Shown: one piece after another, positions 1 to 11,146 of the stretch
How the letters are laid out: each line of letters opens with the position of its first letter
Numbering within the stretch: the first letter of the stretch is position 1
Source: Boothiomyces macroporosus
Taxonomy: Eukaryota > Chytridiomycota > Chytridiomycetes > Rhizophydiales > Terramycetaceae
Reading direction: 5' to 3'
Length of the DNA: 64,000 nt
Assembly: GCA_027604185.1 (NCBI GenBank)
Contig: JADGKB010000005.1
Coordinates: forward strand, 62,001 to 126,000
Notes under the pieces: model-generated
The model's database searches: none
Seen by the model: only the letters and a program-made list of their open reading frames with translations
What the model was told of the DNA's origin: nothing
Translations under genes and position numbers: made by a program

Positions 1-233
1 TCAAAGAAAGCGTTCAAGGCACCGATTGCTTTTTCTAGTTGCAGCCTTCACAACTGATCCTTTGGTTGCAGCACCTGCGGGATTTCAATTGAGCCCATCT
101 GATGAATGATAGCGTTAGTTCTTGTAAATAGACGTATAACTTGTTGAATGATACCGGTGGAATGTAGTCTCACACAATCGTTGGTGAATGTTACTAACGC
201 AAAAGGCACTAAAGCAAAGGGAAAAAGAATTCA

Positions 234-563
234 GTTGACGGTACACAAGCTTCCATCAATGCAAACAAGGTTTGTCCAGTTGGTACAAATGAAAAAACCT
301 TGGCTCAAGATGGTTCTTTGGCAAATGCAACAGAGGAAAGCTTTTTTAATCCAGCTATTAAATCAGCAACTGATCCCAAAGTAAAAGCTGCCATTCAATG
401 TCAAAAGAATCGAAACAAGGTATTAAAGAACACTTGTTTCTTGAACTCTGCTAAAGCAAAAGGGGATCAACCAAACATTGATAAGCATTCCAACCAGCTG
501 CTCAAAAATAAGGCTGACGCTACATCCAGCTGCACTAATGTTGATGCCAATCTATTTATATAA
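234..563 (+). CDS. Unrecognised protein, 3' part; 5' exons unresolved
   Basis: The frame is open after a TAA at 210 and ends with TAA at 561-563. Its first ATG is at 300, but the translation already looks like protein from 234 (VDGTQASINANKVCPVGTNE). It contains four cysteines and many Asn/Lys/Ala residues, and I recognise no family. Another frame at 2-109 carries a hydrophobic stretch (LLFLVAAFTTDPLVAAP) that could be the signal peptide of the same secreted protein. At 184-205 there is a GT...TACTAAC...AG segment that could be an intron, but I could not join the frames convincingly. The gene may also begin outside the window. Confidence 0.35.
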   Translation, partial: VDGTQASINANKVCPVGTNEKTLAQDGSLANATEESFFNPAIKSATDPKVKAAIQCQKNRNKVLKNTCFLNSAKAKGDQPNIDKHSNQLLKNKADATSSCTNVDANLFI

Positions 564-957
564 TAAATATTCATTGTATATCTAAAACTTTTTGTTGTAG
601 TCTTGTCAATCCACGAAAATGTCTTTGGATTAATATGAAATGAGATCATCTCAAAGATATCGGCCAGTTTCCGGTATGACAGTATTTCTAGGCTACACTC
701 AATGATTCCACGCACTAATTACATGATAAACAAAGTAAAAACGGCTTTTTTAAATTATTTTTGTAAATAAATCCTGACCGGTTGAATTATCGTCTCCAAG
801 ATATTCGCCTTGAAGTTGCGTTATACTTTTAGCGGATATTGCCAGCGTAGCCATACGCCTTTTTCCAGTTGCTTAGTAAGCAATAATGAGTCTGTAATCA
901 CGTGACAAAAGATCATCATTATCATAAAACAGGGAATTTTCACTGAAAAAAATAAAT
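564..957. other. Intergenic, no gene seen
   Basis: There is no supported coding frame on either strand. The only feature I can point to is the E-box palindrome at 898-905, listed separately. Confidence 0.5.
898..905. promoter_or_regulatory. TCACGTGA palindrome upstream of SER3
   Basis: The 8-bp palindrome lies 53 bp before the SER3 ATG. CACGTG is the core site of bHLH factors such as Cbf1/USF. The same core recurs at 3299-3304 before the WOPR gene. That it is functional is inference. Confidence 0.35.
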
Positions 958-2256
958 ATGCCTCCAAATTTCCGCTCAAAGACTTTAAAACCATTCAACT
1001 CTGGTGATATCAAAGTATTATTACTGGAAGGTCTAAATGCAACTGGTGTCAACATCCTCCGCAACGCTGGCTATCAAGTAGAAACACACCCTAAAGCGCT
1101 CGACGTTGAAACCTTGAAGGAAAAAATCAAGGACGTTCATGCGATTGGTATCCGTTCAAAGACCCAGTTAACCAAAGAAATATTGCAACATGCCGAAAAG
1201 TTGCGTGTTATTGGTTGTTTCTGTATTGGTACAAACCAAGTCGATTTGCAATTCGCAGCTTCAAAAGGTATTTCGGTATTCAATTCTCCTTTCAGTAACA
1301 GCAGAAGTGTAGCTGAAATGGTTATTGCTCAAATTATTGCCTTGTCCAGACAGATGGGTGATCGTAATACCGAGTTACACAACGGCATCTGGAACAAAGT
1401 CTCCTCCAACTGTCATGAAATCAGGGGAAAGAGCTTGGGAATTGTGGGATATGGGCACATTGGATCTCAGTTATCTGTCCTTGCAGATTCATTTGGTATG
1501 AAAATCTTCTTTTTCGATATTCTACAAACTATGCCTCTAGGATCAGCAGTTCCTGTGCCATCTTTGGAAGAACTGCTCTCCAAATGTGATTTCATTTCTC
1601 TGCACGTTCCAGAAACCCCGGAAACTAAAAATATGATTGGAAAAAGAGAATTTGATTTGATGAAGAAGGGAGCTGTTTTCATCAATGCTTCAAGAGGGAC
1701 TGTTGTTGATATTCCATCACTAAAGCAAGCCCTAGTTAGTGGACACTTGGCTGGTGCTGCTGTTGATGTATTCCCAGTTGAGCCATTCAAAAATGGTCCA
1801 GGATTTGAATCAGATTTGATTGGATGTCCAAATACAATCTTGACCCCTCATATTGGTAGCTCATTTTAATGTAGGTGGTTCTACTGAAGAGGCACAATCA
1901 TCTATTGGTATCGAAGTTGGATCTGCCCTTGTAAAATACATCAACACCGGCTCTACTCTAGGCTCTGTCAATTTCCCAGAAGTAGATATTAGATCACCAA
2001 GTGCAGATTCATTGACTATTCGTGTAATCAATATCCATCAAAACGTTCCTGGTGTATTGAAGCAGATCAACAAGGTATTGAGTGATTACAACATTGAAAA
2101 ACAGATTTGTGATTCCAAAGATGCAGTTGCATACTTTATGGCTGACGTTACAGTAGAAAAGGAAGAAGACTTTGCTTCAATCCATAACGCTCTCAACAAC
2201 ATGCCAGGTAATTATAAACTAATGCAGAAAACATTCAAACTAGAGTCTTGTACTAG
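958..2256 (+). CDS. SER3: D-3-phosphoglycerate dehydrogenase
   Basis: This enzyme catalyses the first committed step of serine synthesis, NAD-dependent oxidation of 3-phosphoglycerate in the cytosol. The N-terminus (FNSGDIKVLLLEGLNATG) is the fungal type. The NAD-binding GYGHIG sits near residue 165. The catalytic Arg (NASRGTVVD), Glu (VFPVEP) and His (LTPHIGGSTEEA) follow near 245, 275 and 298, and a C-terminal ACT domain ends in NIQTRVLY. Introns are 1856-1874 (19 nt) and 2208-2227 (20 nt). Removing them restores TPHIGGST and the family C-terminus and gives 419 aa, close to bacterial SerA and somewhat shorter than yeast Ser3. An E-box lies just upstream. Confidence 0.95.
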
Positions 2257-2480
2257 TTTAATAAATCTATTATTTTTATTCCGTGTTTTAGATTGTGTTT
2301 TGGAAAGTTGCCCAAATTATCTCATCCAGGTATCTAATGTAACTCTAGGGAAAGAGGGTCTAAAGTCAACCAAATGGTTTAAAGACCTTTAATCAGCCCG
2401 ATAGCACCAATCAACAAAAGATTTACCAACAAATCCTCATTGTCAATTTTCCATTCAACATCCACGTCAAATTTCTTGCC

Positions 2481-3227
2481 ATGTCAAAAAAAAAGAAAGA
2501 CTCGATCCTGCCAAAGGTTCTGCCGATGCCATCTAAATGGCCCGGCAAGATATCTAACGAAGACTTGTTTAAAGAATTCGCAAAGTCCATCAGAAAAGAA
2601 ATCAATGAAAAGAACGAGCATCCACTAATAACTCTACGTATTCAACAAGTAGGATTCATTCACCATGATTTCATAGTAACATTATCCAAGAATGCAACTA
2701 TATTTCACCTTCAAAATGAGATTTGTCGGATTCAACATGGAAACTCAGTCTTGCCATCAGATATTTTGATTTTCAAGCATAGAGTGCAGACACCAAGTGA
2801 AAACCTGAAATCAATGGTACAAGACGAATATTCAATTGGTATTTCCAAAGATTCAATATGTACAGATTCTACCCAATCCCTGGTACACTACTTTCCCCAA
2901 ATCCAGAAACTTGCTCATTTGCCGCAACCCACTCAATTTCTACACTCTCTCTATAAATCCAATATCCCAAAATTTACAAAAAAGTACGTGTTTGATGTAA
3001 AGCTACCCAAAATTGAAATCACAAAGCAACAAGATTACAGCTGCCCCCATTTCCTAGTCTACTATGACATTCATGCCTACATTAAACTGGACATGTTTAC
3101 CTTCTCAATCAGGGGCGACATGCTAGACAAAAAGTTTCTAAAGAGCACTTGCCAGAAAAAACCGAAAAGGGAAACGTTTGATATCCGGTTTCCATTGATA
3201 CAGCCAAATAATAAATTCAAGGATTAA
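2481..3227 (+). CDS. Conserved-looking protein of unknown function
   Basis: This is a single open frame of 248 aa starting MSKKKKDSILPKVLPMPSKW. Residues about 48-100 (TLRIQQVGFIHHDFIVTLSK and following) have the hydrophobic pattern of a ubiquitin-like beta-grasp fold, but I cannot match it to a named family. The C-terminal part is rich in aromatic residues and lysine. The start is the first in-frame ATG and lies 224 bp after SER3. I saw no intron. Confidence 0.6.
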   Translation: MSKKKKDSILPKVLPMPSKWPGKISNEDLFKEFAKSIRKEINEKNEHPLITLRIQQVGFIHHDFIVTLSKNATIFHLQNEICRIQHGNSVLPSDILIFKHRVQTPSENLKSMVQDEYSIGISKDSICTDSTQSLVHYFPQIQKLAHLPQPTQFLHSLYKSNIPKFTKKYVFDVKLPKIEITKQQDYSCPHFLVYYDIHAYIKLDMFTFSIRGDMLDKKFLKSTCQKKPKRETFDIRFPLIQPNNKFKD

Positions 3228-3298
3228 TTACAACCATGTGTTTTGAATTTCCAACTAATTGGATAAAAATTTGTATTAAGGTTAGCAAAGTTTACTGT

Positions 3299-3304
3299 CA
3301 CGTG
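3299..3304. promoter_or_regulatory. CACGTG E-box core upstream of the WOPR gene
   Basis: The hexamer lies 35 bp before the ATG at 3339 and matches the core found before SER3. Role inferred only. Confidence 0.3.
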
Positions 3305-3338
3305 GATTGCATAAATACAAGTAAAAATAAAAAAAATC

Positions 3339-3845
3339 ATGGCCAGCTTTGTCGGTACAATTGAAACAGTTCGAGATGTAGTCTTGGTACTAGAAGCAAT
3401 AGATAGAGGTATTCTCCAGCTTGTACACAAGAGAATAGAAAGAGATAAAGTAATGGCTGGTAATGTGTATGTGTACAAATCCAACAGTGGGATTATTAGA
3501 TGGACGGACGGGTTGAAATGGTCGCCTTCACGGATATACAATATCTACCTGGTATACAGACACCAAGAATCCAACTTGAAGAAAAAAACCGTTTCTGTAT
3601 CTTACAAAGGTACGATTTGGCACATGGTGATTTACTTTGATGACAATGCACTTGCTACTCCGTCAGACTTGTTTGACTTTTCAGTTGACAGGTACAAGAT
3701 AATTCCGATACTAAAGAAAAAGAAAAAATGCATAGAGGCTGTAACTTCGTTTGACTGTGATTCACTGGAAGTGAATTTTTCGCAGATTCATTTACCAGCG
3801 ATTACAGGGTTGCTCACCTCCTTCCCAGGCTCGTATTTAGGTTGA
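3339..3845 (+). CDS. WOPR-domain (Gti1/Pac2 family) transcription regulator
   Basis: The 168-aa protein begins with a clear WOPRa segment: FVGTIETVRDVVLVLEAIDR, then GNVYVYKSNSGIIRWTDGLK, then WSPSRIYNIYLVYR. The motif RWTDGxxWSPSR is the family signature and contacts DNA in Wor1-type regulators. The second half (YKGTIWHMVIYFDDNALATP) fits WOPRb. WOPR proteins are fungus-specific regulators of morphology and development (Wor1, Ryp1, Pac2, Gti1). This one is short and lacks the long low-complexity C-terminus of most relatives. Its stop lies 7 bp from the convergent CUS1 stop. Confidence 0.85.
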   Translation: MASFVGTIETVRDVVLVLEAIDRGILQLVHKRIERDKVMAGNVYVYKSNSGIIRWTDGLKWSPSRIYNIYLVYRHQESNLKKKTVSVSYKGTIWHMVIYFDDNALATPSDLFDFSVDRYKIIPILKKKKKCIEAVTSFDCDSLEVNFSQIHLPAITGLLTSFPGSYLG

Positions 3846-3852
3846 TTGTTTA

Positions 3853-5572
3853 TTAAAACTTGAACTTCTTTTTCGGTTCTTCTTTTTTCTGTCTTTTGTA
3901 AGCCTGTTTTTCAGCGTGTTCATTGACCATGTCGCTTAGATCTTCCCTTTGCTGTTGCTGCGGTTTACTGCTTTCATATTTACGTTTAAGGGTTTCCTGG
4001 TCAATGTTTTCCAACTCTTCAGGGTTCAGCGATACGTCAACTTGCTTGTTTGCCAAACCAAGCTTATCTTTAATTTGATATGTGTGCGTGGAAGCCATAA
4101 ATCCAGATGTAGTTTTCTCTGATGTAGAAAGTACGGTATAAAGCGGTTTCTGTTCCTTCTTTTCTGTGATTGGAATTTCCTTTTTCATCTCTACAAAATC
4201 CGGTGTTTCTATACCACTAGGTACCGCAGAAGCTATACCAGACGGAGTTTCCAGACCTGAAACGCTTTCTATATTAAAAAGAGTTACCTTGTTCTTCCTC
4301 TTCTTCTTCCTCTTCCTCTTCTTCCTCGTCTTCTTCCTCTTCCACTTCGGTATCCAATTCTCCCCATAGTTTACTTTCGACTTCAGCCACAAACTCGCTA
4401 GATACTTGTGGTTTATGGGTACCAAACACATCACCGTACAATGGTCTATTGAACTCATCACATGGAGGTTTTCCCTACATTAATTATAAGATACCCAGCC
4501 ACCAGGATGGAACCCCCACTGAGCACCTTCTGGTATTGGTGCATTCAAACCAGGAATTTTCAATTGTGGATAAGAAGGAGGAGGTCCATATCTTTGCATA
4601 TTAATCAACCACGGTGGAGGAGCCAAATGTGGGATATTTAAAGCAATTTTCAACTCTTCAGACAAGACACCAGGCTTTCTCATTCTTAGTCTGGTTTCAA
4701 ACTCCTTTCCTTCAAAGTATATATCACCATGCTGAGAAAACAAGGGCTTGGTTTGGTATCTAAAGAATGCGTCATGTAACTTTTGATAATCAATGTCAAG
4801 TCTTCCCAGTTTTGGATTATGTCGTTCTCTAGCTTTGCCTTGCAAGGAGTGAGGCCCTTGTCCGCTTTGACGAAGTTGCATAATACCAGTTGCCTTGATA
4901 TACTCTGGCAATTCAAACGGAGGTTTTTCGATACCTCTTTTACCTATATTAAAAAAGAGTACCTTGTAAATATTTCCTTTTTTGAGACCAATGTGATGGA
5001 ACTGGAACAGTATTTCTGGTGGATTTTAGTTGAACAAGAAGAAGCGGATCAGAAGAAGTAACATCTACCCAATCAACAACTTCCGGTTTCTTTACTGCTT
5101 GTTTAAGCTGCGCTACAGTCATTCTGTTTAGTTTCTTTAGTTTCTTTTTCGTTTGTCTGATTTCCTCCTTGTCTACAAATTCATTATCTTCCTCCTCCTC
5201 TTGCTCTTGATCGTCATCCTCCTTTTCGTATCTTCTGGTCGATAAAGAATTGAATTTTTGAAAAACTTCAGAAAATTCTTCAAACGTACCCGCTACGTTC
5301 AGAGTCTCTGGAACAATTTCAATTTCAGCATTTACAGTCTCTTCCGGTTCGTTATTCTCTGTCTGTCCAACTTTCTTCTCTGGTTTATCGCCCTTCTTTT
5401 TCTTTGATCTCTTCTTTTTCGATTGTGGTAACAGCTCTGGATTTGTTTGCTTCAAGTACCGCACAATTCTATCCTTGACTGCAGATCGAGGTCCGACTGG
5501 ATCCAAGCCCAATTCTTTTGCGTAATCCTGTAATTCCTGGTCTTTTATTGTATTGAGATCTGGAAATGCCAT
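3853..5572 (-). CDS. CUS1: SF3b complex subunit 2 (SAP145/Cus1)
   Basis: This core U2 snRNP protein acts in branch-site recognition. Starting at the ATG at 5572, the 553-aa protein has an N-terminal SAP-like segment, a Lys-rich and then acidic middle, the DUF382 core (WSQKRKYLQGKRGIEKPPFE, DIDYQKLHDAFFRYQTKP) and the PSP segment (MQRYGPPPSYPQLKIPGLNA, HPGGWGKPPCDEFNRPLYGD). An acidic run follows, then SGLETPSGIASAVPSGIETP. Introns on the minus strand are 4944-4962 (19 nt), 4475-4494 (20 nt) and 4269-4287 (19 nt); each restores a family motif. The first and third introns are nearly identical in sequence. An upstream in-frame ATG near 5632 is not needed. Confidence 0.95.
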
Positions 5573-5814
5573 TTGTAAAAAATGTAAAAAAAAGTAAAAA
5601 TCTACTGCTAGCCCAGCAGCAGAGTAATCCATCAGTAGCTAGCCTGTAGGCCAGTAGAACTTCTTGACAGTACTGCGAATGTTTTTACATGAACCCGCCC
5701 GCACTGACAGATACTCTCACAATATTAAAGATAATTATCCGCCTTATACTCAAATATATTATCCGTGTGTCGAGTGTGTTGATTACTCATCCAAAGGTCG
5801 CGCTTTTTTTACCA

Positions 5815-6425
5815 ATGGGAAAAGCAAGTTCAAAGCTATCACCAGAAACGGTTCAAGACCTATCCAAAAAAACCCGCTTCACTGAAAAAGGTACTCTAAT
5901 ACTTACAAGAACTTCAGCAATGGTACCGCGGCTTCATGAGAGACTGTCCAAAAGGATACATTTCAAAACAAGAATTTTCAGCGATTTACAAAAACTATTT
6001 TCCGTTTGGTGATTCTACAAAGTACGCTTCAATGATATTTCAACTGATTGATATCGACCAGAATAATGAAATTGATTTTGAAGAGTTTATACAAGCGCTG
6101 AATGTTAGTGCGAAAGGAACGGTGGAAGAACGGCTGGAAGTATCTTTTAAATTGTTTGATTTGGATGAAGATGATAGGATATCCCCCGCGGAAATGCTAG
6201 CTGTCGTAGATTCGATTTATAGGATGGTTGGGTAACTAATGCTAATGTAGACCTACTCAAGTGCTAAGTGAAGATGAAGATACTCCAAACAAGCGAGTAG
6301 AAAAAGTATTCAGATTGATGGATAAGGATCATGACGGATTCCTGAGCAAACAGGAATTCCTAGATGGCGCCAGGAATGACCCGATGATTATGAATTCCCT
6401 TAATTTGTATGCGGGAATGGTCTAG
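5815..6425 (+). CDS. NCS1: Neuronal calcium sensor 1 / frequenin
   Basis: This N-myristoylated EF-hand protein activates phosphatidylinositol 4-kinase in yeast (Frq1-Pik1). The start MGKASSKLSPETVQDLSKKT carries the myristoylation Gly2. The cryptic first EF-hand keeps CPKG, and the others are DIDQNNEIDFEEF, DLDEDDRISPAEM and DKDHDGFLSKQEF. Introns 5891-5909 and 6232-6250, both 19 nt, restore FTEKELQQWYRGF and YRMVGPTQVL. The spliced product is 190 aa, exactly the usual family length, ending LYAGMV. Confidence 0.95.
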
Positions 6426-6529
6426 CGCACTATTTCTAATAATATAATAATAATACCTTTAGACTTGAGTCTTTATCTAATAGTAAACAAGGTATCTACC
6501 AAGTCAAAGTAGGCTAGGTATTGAATATA

Positions 6530-7737
6530 TTAAAACTTTTTACTCAATAGGTATTGATCAAGGTCATGCCAAAACGAATGTATAACTTTTACATCCAAGT
6601 ATCGCCTAGTCCGATTGATCTTGTTAGTAAAGAATTACATCTAGTATCTTGACATTCCATTGCGAAAGACTTCCGCTTGGTGGTTCATCTTGGAATTTAA
6701 GGGAGAACCCTAGTACTCTGGAGAATATATCAACTGGCTTGTCCCATTTCCACCCTTTGAATTGCCATTCTTGCCCACAAGTGAATACGGCTACCACTCG
6801 GTTCCAGTCTTTATCTTTCATTGTATCAATAGAGTCGAGAACAAGGAATTTAGAGATGGCATGCTTCTTTGGGTCCCTAGTAATGGTCAGTTGCATTGGC
6901 TTCTTTTCTCCTTTTTGTCTAATTTCTTCAGAAGAAATAAATCTGTATTAATTTAGGTTACTTTTGGTCAATGAGGAATTGCTGTGCATTGTATAATGTC
7001 AAAAGAGATTGGGAAGCTGCTGGAACAATAATAATTGGGACGATTTCTACGTTATTTGGATATTACTCTTCTTTTCTACTGGTTTCTGTGGTTTTACGTC
7101 TTTCTTGTCTTTGCCAGACATGAATGAATGGAATGCAGGCTTTTCAACGTTGGCAAAGTTCTTGTTGCCTTTGATACACAAGATGCTGCTGTTTGTATTC
7201 TGTATTAATGATATTTACAATTGTCCTCTGGTAGGTTTTGATTTTCTTTACTACTTGGTGGTCCTGATATTAGCGACGCTTACTTGCAGCATTTCTTCTG
7301 TTACTAATTCGCGTTTCTTGTTCAAATCAAATCCAAATATCTGTACTTCCTGGTTTGTTTTTTCTCGTTAGTGAATTGATACCATCTTGAACTATCGCTT
7401 TCTTGACATGCACACTTTCGTTTGTCTGGCCAGTTAGGAAATCCAGTAAATCCCTCCTATCCAAAAACGATACACTCTCCTTGCTTTTGCCCGCACACAG
7501 CTGCAAATAGGTTGGATGATCCAGCTGTCTGTTCAAATAGAAAAATAAAACCGTCCATGAATCGTATTGGTTATATCCTGACGGATCAGAAAGTTTTTGT
7601 TGCGGTGTATTTTCAAACGAAATCAGCGTCGCAAGTAGAACGTCATCTGTTTTCTGATTCTGATCTATCCAGAGTTGAAATGGCTTTGAATTTACAACTG
7701 AATTTCTCAGGTCTCTCACAAACTGAAATTTGGACAT
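6530..7737 (-). CDS. CDC73: Paf1 complex subunit Cdc73 (parafibromin)
   Basis: Cdc73 belongs to the Paf1 elongation complex that travels with RNA polymerase II. The N-terminal Cdc73_N part includes SVSFLDRRDLLDFLTGQ. The C-terminal Ras-like domain includes IVPIIIVPAASQSLLTLYNA, WNRVVAVFTCGQEWQFKGW and RRYLDVKVIHSFWHDLDQYL. Six introns on the minus strand (7364-7382, 7264-7283, 7200-7218, 7047-7066, 6943-6961, 6620-6638; 19-20 nt) are needed to connect the frames. The product is 363 aa. The short exons between 6962 and 7383 make this gene a good test of the intron model. Confidence 0.92.
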
Positions 7738-8043
7738 TAGATTTGCAAGTAGAAAAAATTATTCTCTCCAATTCATATTCGATTGATACTTATCACGGAG
7801 CTTAGAGTAGCTTCACATTAATTGAGATAATTCGGTAATCTGCATCTTGAATGGTTTTTGGGTAGAAATCAGCCCACCGATATAGCCGGATTAATGTGCA
7901 TGAAACCTTCCGCAAGTCGTATGCGAAGGATATTTTAACCAAGTGCTTTTGCCAGGCACTTGTTTCTTTCATCCCCTTTCTTTGGTTTCATCCCACTGAT
8001 TTCGCCACCAGAAAAAAAGTAGCAAATAGTTTTTCCCCAGATA
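7738..8043. other. Divergent intergenic region between CDC73 and the next gene
   Basis: These 306 bp separate two divergent start codons. I see T-rich and pyrimidine-rich stretches before the ATG at 8044 and no coding frame. Confidence 0.5.
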
Positions 8044-10059
8044 ATGAGTGATAAGGAGCAGGATAGAAAGCAGGCAATGTACCAGCAAAATTCAAGGACG
8101 TCATCCTCTCTTTCTACCTTCTATCAGCAACCCACCATGTCGCAATCGTCTCCAGCAATCAGTACACTTTCTAAAAAAACCTCGAAATTTTTTGGAATGT
8201 TTCAAAATGAGGATAAGGAAAAGAGCTTATTTAAATCGTTAAAGAAGCGCTCCTTCTTCTTTGGGAAACGGAAAGAAAGCAGTGAGCCTGTAAGTGTGAT
8301 TTAATCCTAGGATATCCGGGCATTGGATTTCCAGCAGTCTTCAAAAGTAGCAGAAATTAGAAACTGGGACTCTTTAACGTTGGATGAAATTGCCAAAGAC
8401 GTGCGCTCTAGTATTGATGAAAGGACCTACCCAAGGGATATTTATGCCAACAGAACTGGCAGCTTAGATATATCAAGAATGTCTACCCAAACATTCGATT
8501 CAAAAGAGTCTACTATTGAAAACTTGAAAAAAGAAGCATCAGATCCTGCATTGCAGATTCCAGTTAGGAGCACACTAGACCCGAAATACAGCACACTTAG
8601 CGAAGGAGTGAAAGAAGAGACTGCCGAAACAGCAACAAGTCCATTCTCTTTAAAGAGCCCAACAACCTCTGCACCAAGTTTATCTAGAAGGGCTGCTGCC
8701 AAAAAGAAGAACGTTCGCCCAGAAAGCTTTACAAGCGGGCAGAAAGCAGAGCATTTCTTGCCGCCAAAGATTGAAATTAGTGGATTTGACATTGATTTAT
8801 TAAAGGACTTGCAGTTACATACTGTCCATGATAAAACTGGGCCAAGCAATACACAGCCAGATGAACCAAAGATTCAAAAATCTCCGGTTTTGAAAAGAAT
8901 GCATACCACTCCTGCAAGAGCAAGTGTTTCGTTTTCATCTGAATTTGATGTTGATATATCCAAAGATCTAAAAAGACACCCTTCTTTGGAAAGAAAATCG
9001 GACGGCCTTGCTGTGTCTCCATCTAGAAATTCATTACCGAGATTCCTCACGTTAGATTCATTTGAAAATCCTGTTGATCCACACGAAGACCTGTTTGACA
9101 TGAAAAAGTGGCTACTGACTACTGACCAGAAGGACGAAGAGGAAGTTATTCCTGTTCCAAGTTTAACAAGAAGAAAGTCTGCAAGTAGACCAACGAAATT
9201 TAGCGACTCTCATGTTAATATTACCCCAACTTCTGAAAATCTTCCTGATATCGCAGAAAAAGAAGACATTCCAAACATTGAGTTTGAATTTCCAGATATA
9301 CAACAAAAGAAATTAGCGGTTCCTACTGAATTAAAGACTATCAAAACTGTTGGAAAAGTAGATGCAGCAGAAATTTCTGGACCTGTAGAAGAAACTATAC
9401 CAGTAATGAGTGAAAGCTATGACGGTGCATCCCAGAATATTGATTTGACTTTGCGCGAATTTAACAAGGAACGATTTTCCCTACCTACTTCACAAGAACC
9501 TCCTGTCCAATGGGCCCAAATCCCACAGAAACAGCCAAAAAGTCCATGGTCTTGGATTACAAAATTCATCCCAAAACTAAAGCCCAAAATCATTGAATCT
9601 GAATCTGAATGGAATCCATACCCAGATTGGTCACATCTTCCAAACAATAGATTGGACCCAGAAAAAGAAAAGTTTGTCTATTCTCTTTCCCACATCAAGC
9701 TTGCTCAAATTGGAAGGCCTTTATTACAGCAAGTCCAAATCTCCAACTTAATGTTATATATCCTGTCAGTTCATTCTGATGTAACTATACGTGGTAGAGG
9801 ACCAAGACGTAGCCGTCGCAAACAAAAAAGAAGAAAGCCGATCCAGCCATTAATTGATTTTGGAGAAAAGAAAAAGAAACCTGTAAAAAATGCAGATAGT
9901 GATTCTAGCGAAAGCTCGAGCGATGAAGAAGACGATGATGATGAACCAAGAAAGCCTGTTAAACACGTAGTTCCTGGGCGTCATATTGAATCAGAGGAGG
10001 ACGATAGTGATGAGGAAGATGATGTACCATTGGGAATGTTGCAAGTGAAAAAAGAATAA
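8044..10059 (+). CDS. Large disordered protein, possible Zds1-type C-terminal motif
   Basis: The 664-aa protein is mostly low-complexity and Ser/Pro/Lys/Glu-rich. Repeated short motifs of the type ISGFDIDLLKDLQLH and SEFDVDISKDLKRHPSLERK suggest linear docking sites. A compact hydrophobic motif near residue 545 (VYSLSHIKLAQIGRPLLQQV) followed by SNLMLYILSV resembles what I remember of the Zds1 C-terminal domain, but I am not certain. The tail is first strongly basic (RRSRRKQKRRK) and then acidic (SSSDEEDDDD). One 21-nt intron at 8290-8310 joins MSDKEQ...SSEP to DIRALDFQ. Confidence 0.75.
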
Positions 10060-10161
10060 AAATATCATAGTTGTTTAAAGTATTTCAATCTTGTATCACT
10101 CAAGGTAGCCTGTTTTACGGTCAATCTTTCTGCGTGACAGGTTGAAAAAATTTTTACCGCG

Positions 10162-11141
10162 ATGAAAGACAAAGAGGTTCAATTACACAAAGTAGCGACT
10201 GCTGGTGGTTTAGGGGGAACCCTAGCCGACGCCCTTCTCCATGGGTGACTATTTATTAACTTGCAGCATGGACACTCTGAAAACAAGGATGCAGGGACAG
10301 CTCACATCCAAATCAACCAAATATACAGGAATATACCCTTCGCTAACGCTATTATTTAAAGAGGAAGGAATAAGAGGATTTTTTGGCGGGTTTACTGCGT
10401 CACTGATTGGCTCTTGCTTCTCGACAACGGTGTATTTTGGATTGTACGAAACATTCAAAAGGGATTTTATCAAGAAAGGATTGAACCAAGAAGTATCGTT
10501 CTTTGTAGCTGGAGGATTAGCGGATACGGTTGCATCAGTATTTTACGTGCCGTCAGAAGTGCTAAAGACCAGATTGCAGTTGCAGGGGCGGTACAACAAC
10601 CCACACAGCTTATCGGCTCATAACTACAGGAATACATATGATGCTTTTATGAGTGTAAGCTGTTATTAACAAGATATACACCAAAAGAGGTTTGCCAGGG
10701 CTGTACTATGGATGGGGAGCCACATTACTACGAGATGTCCCATATTCAGCAATCCAATTCACTATTTATGAAACAATCAAAAAGTTTTTCAAGCGGTACA
10801 GAGAAGATGGCAGGCTAACTCCGCTCCATGATATGTTTGCTGGAGCTTGTTCTGGTGCAATATCAGGAGCCGTTACAACCCCTCTAGACGTTGTAAAGAC
10901 ATATTTGCAGACACAAAGAAGAATACCGAAAACCACGGCGTTCTTGAACATGAATGATTTGACACTGGTAAAGAGTGGGCACATGTATACTGGAATATTT
11001 AGTGCGTTCAAAGGAATTTACAAACAGAATGGTATGAATGGGCTGTTTAGTGGTGTTCTGGTGCGTAGTGTCTGGACTGGTTCTCAATCAATGGCCATGT
11101 TTTTCTTGTACGAATATTTCATTTCATTAATGGAAGAATAA
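10162..11141 (+). CDS. MME1: Mitochondrial carrier (SLC25), Mme1-like
   Basis: This inner-membrane carrier has three SLC25 repeats of about 100 residues. The signature sequences are DALLHGMDTLKTRMQG, VPSEVLKTRLQLQGRYNNP and TTPLDVVKTYLQTQ. The combination of the last two with GYGATLLRD-like YYGWGATLLRDVPYSAIQFT matches yeast Mme1 (YMR166C), reported as a Mg2+ exporter; substrate is inferred from this resemblance. Introns are 10245-10266 (22 nt) and 10655-10673 (19 nt). The first lies just inside repeat 1, so the true start is the ATG at 10162, upstream of the longest frame. The product is 312 aa. Confidence 0.85.
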
Positions 11142-11146
11142 ACGAT

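Noticed and set aside
148..384. Open frame MIPVECSLTQSL... in the first 400 bp
   Set aside because: It overlaps a more protein-like frame (234-563) with a better composition.
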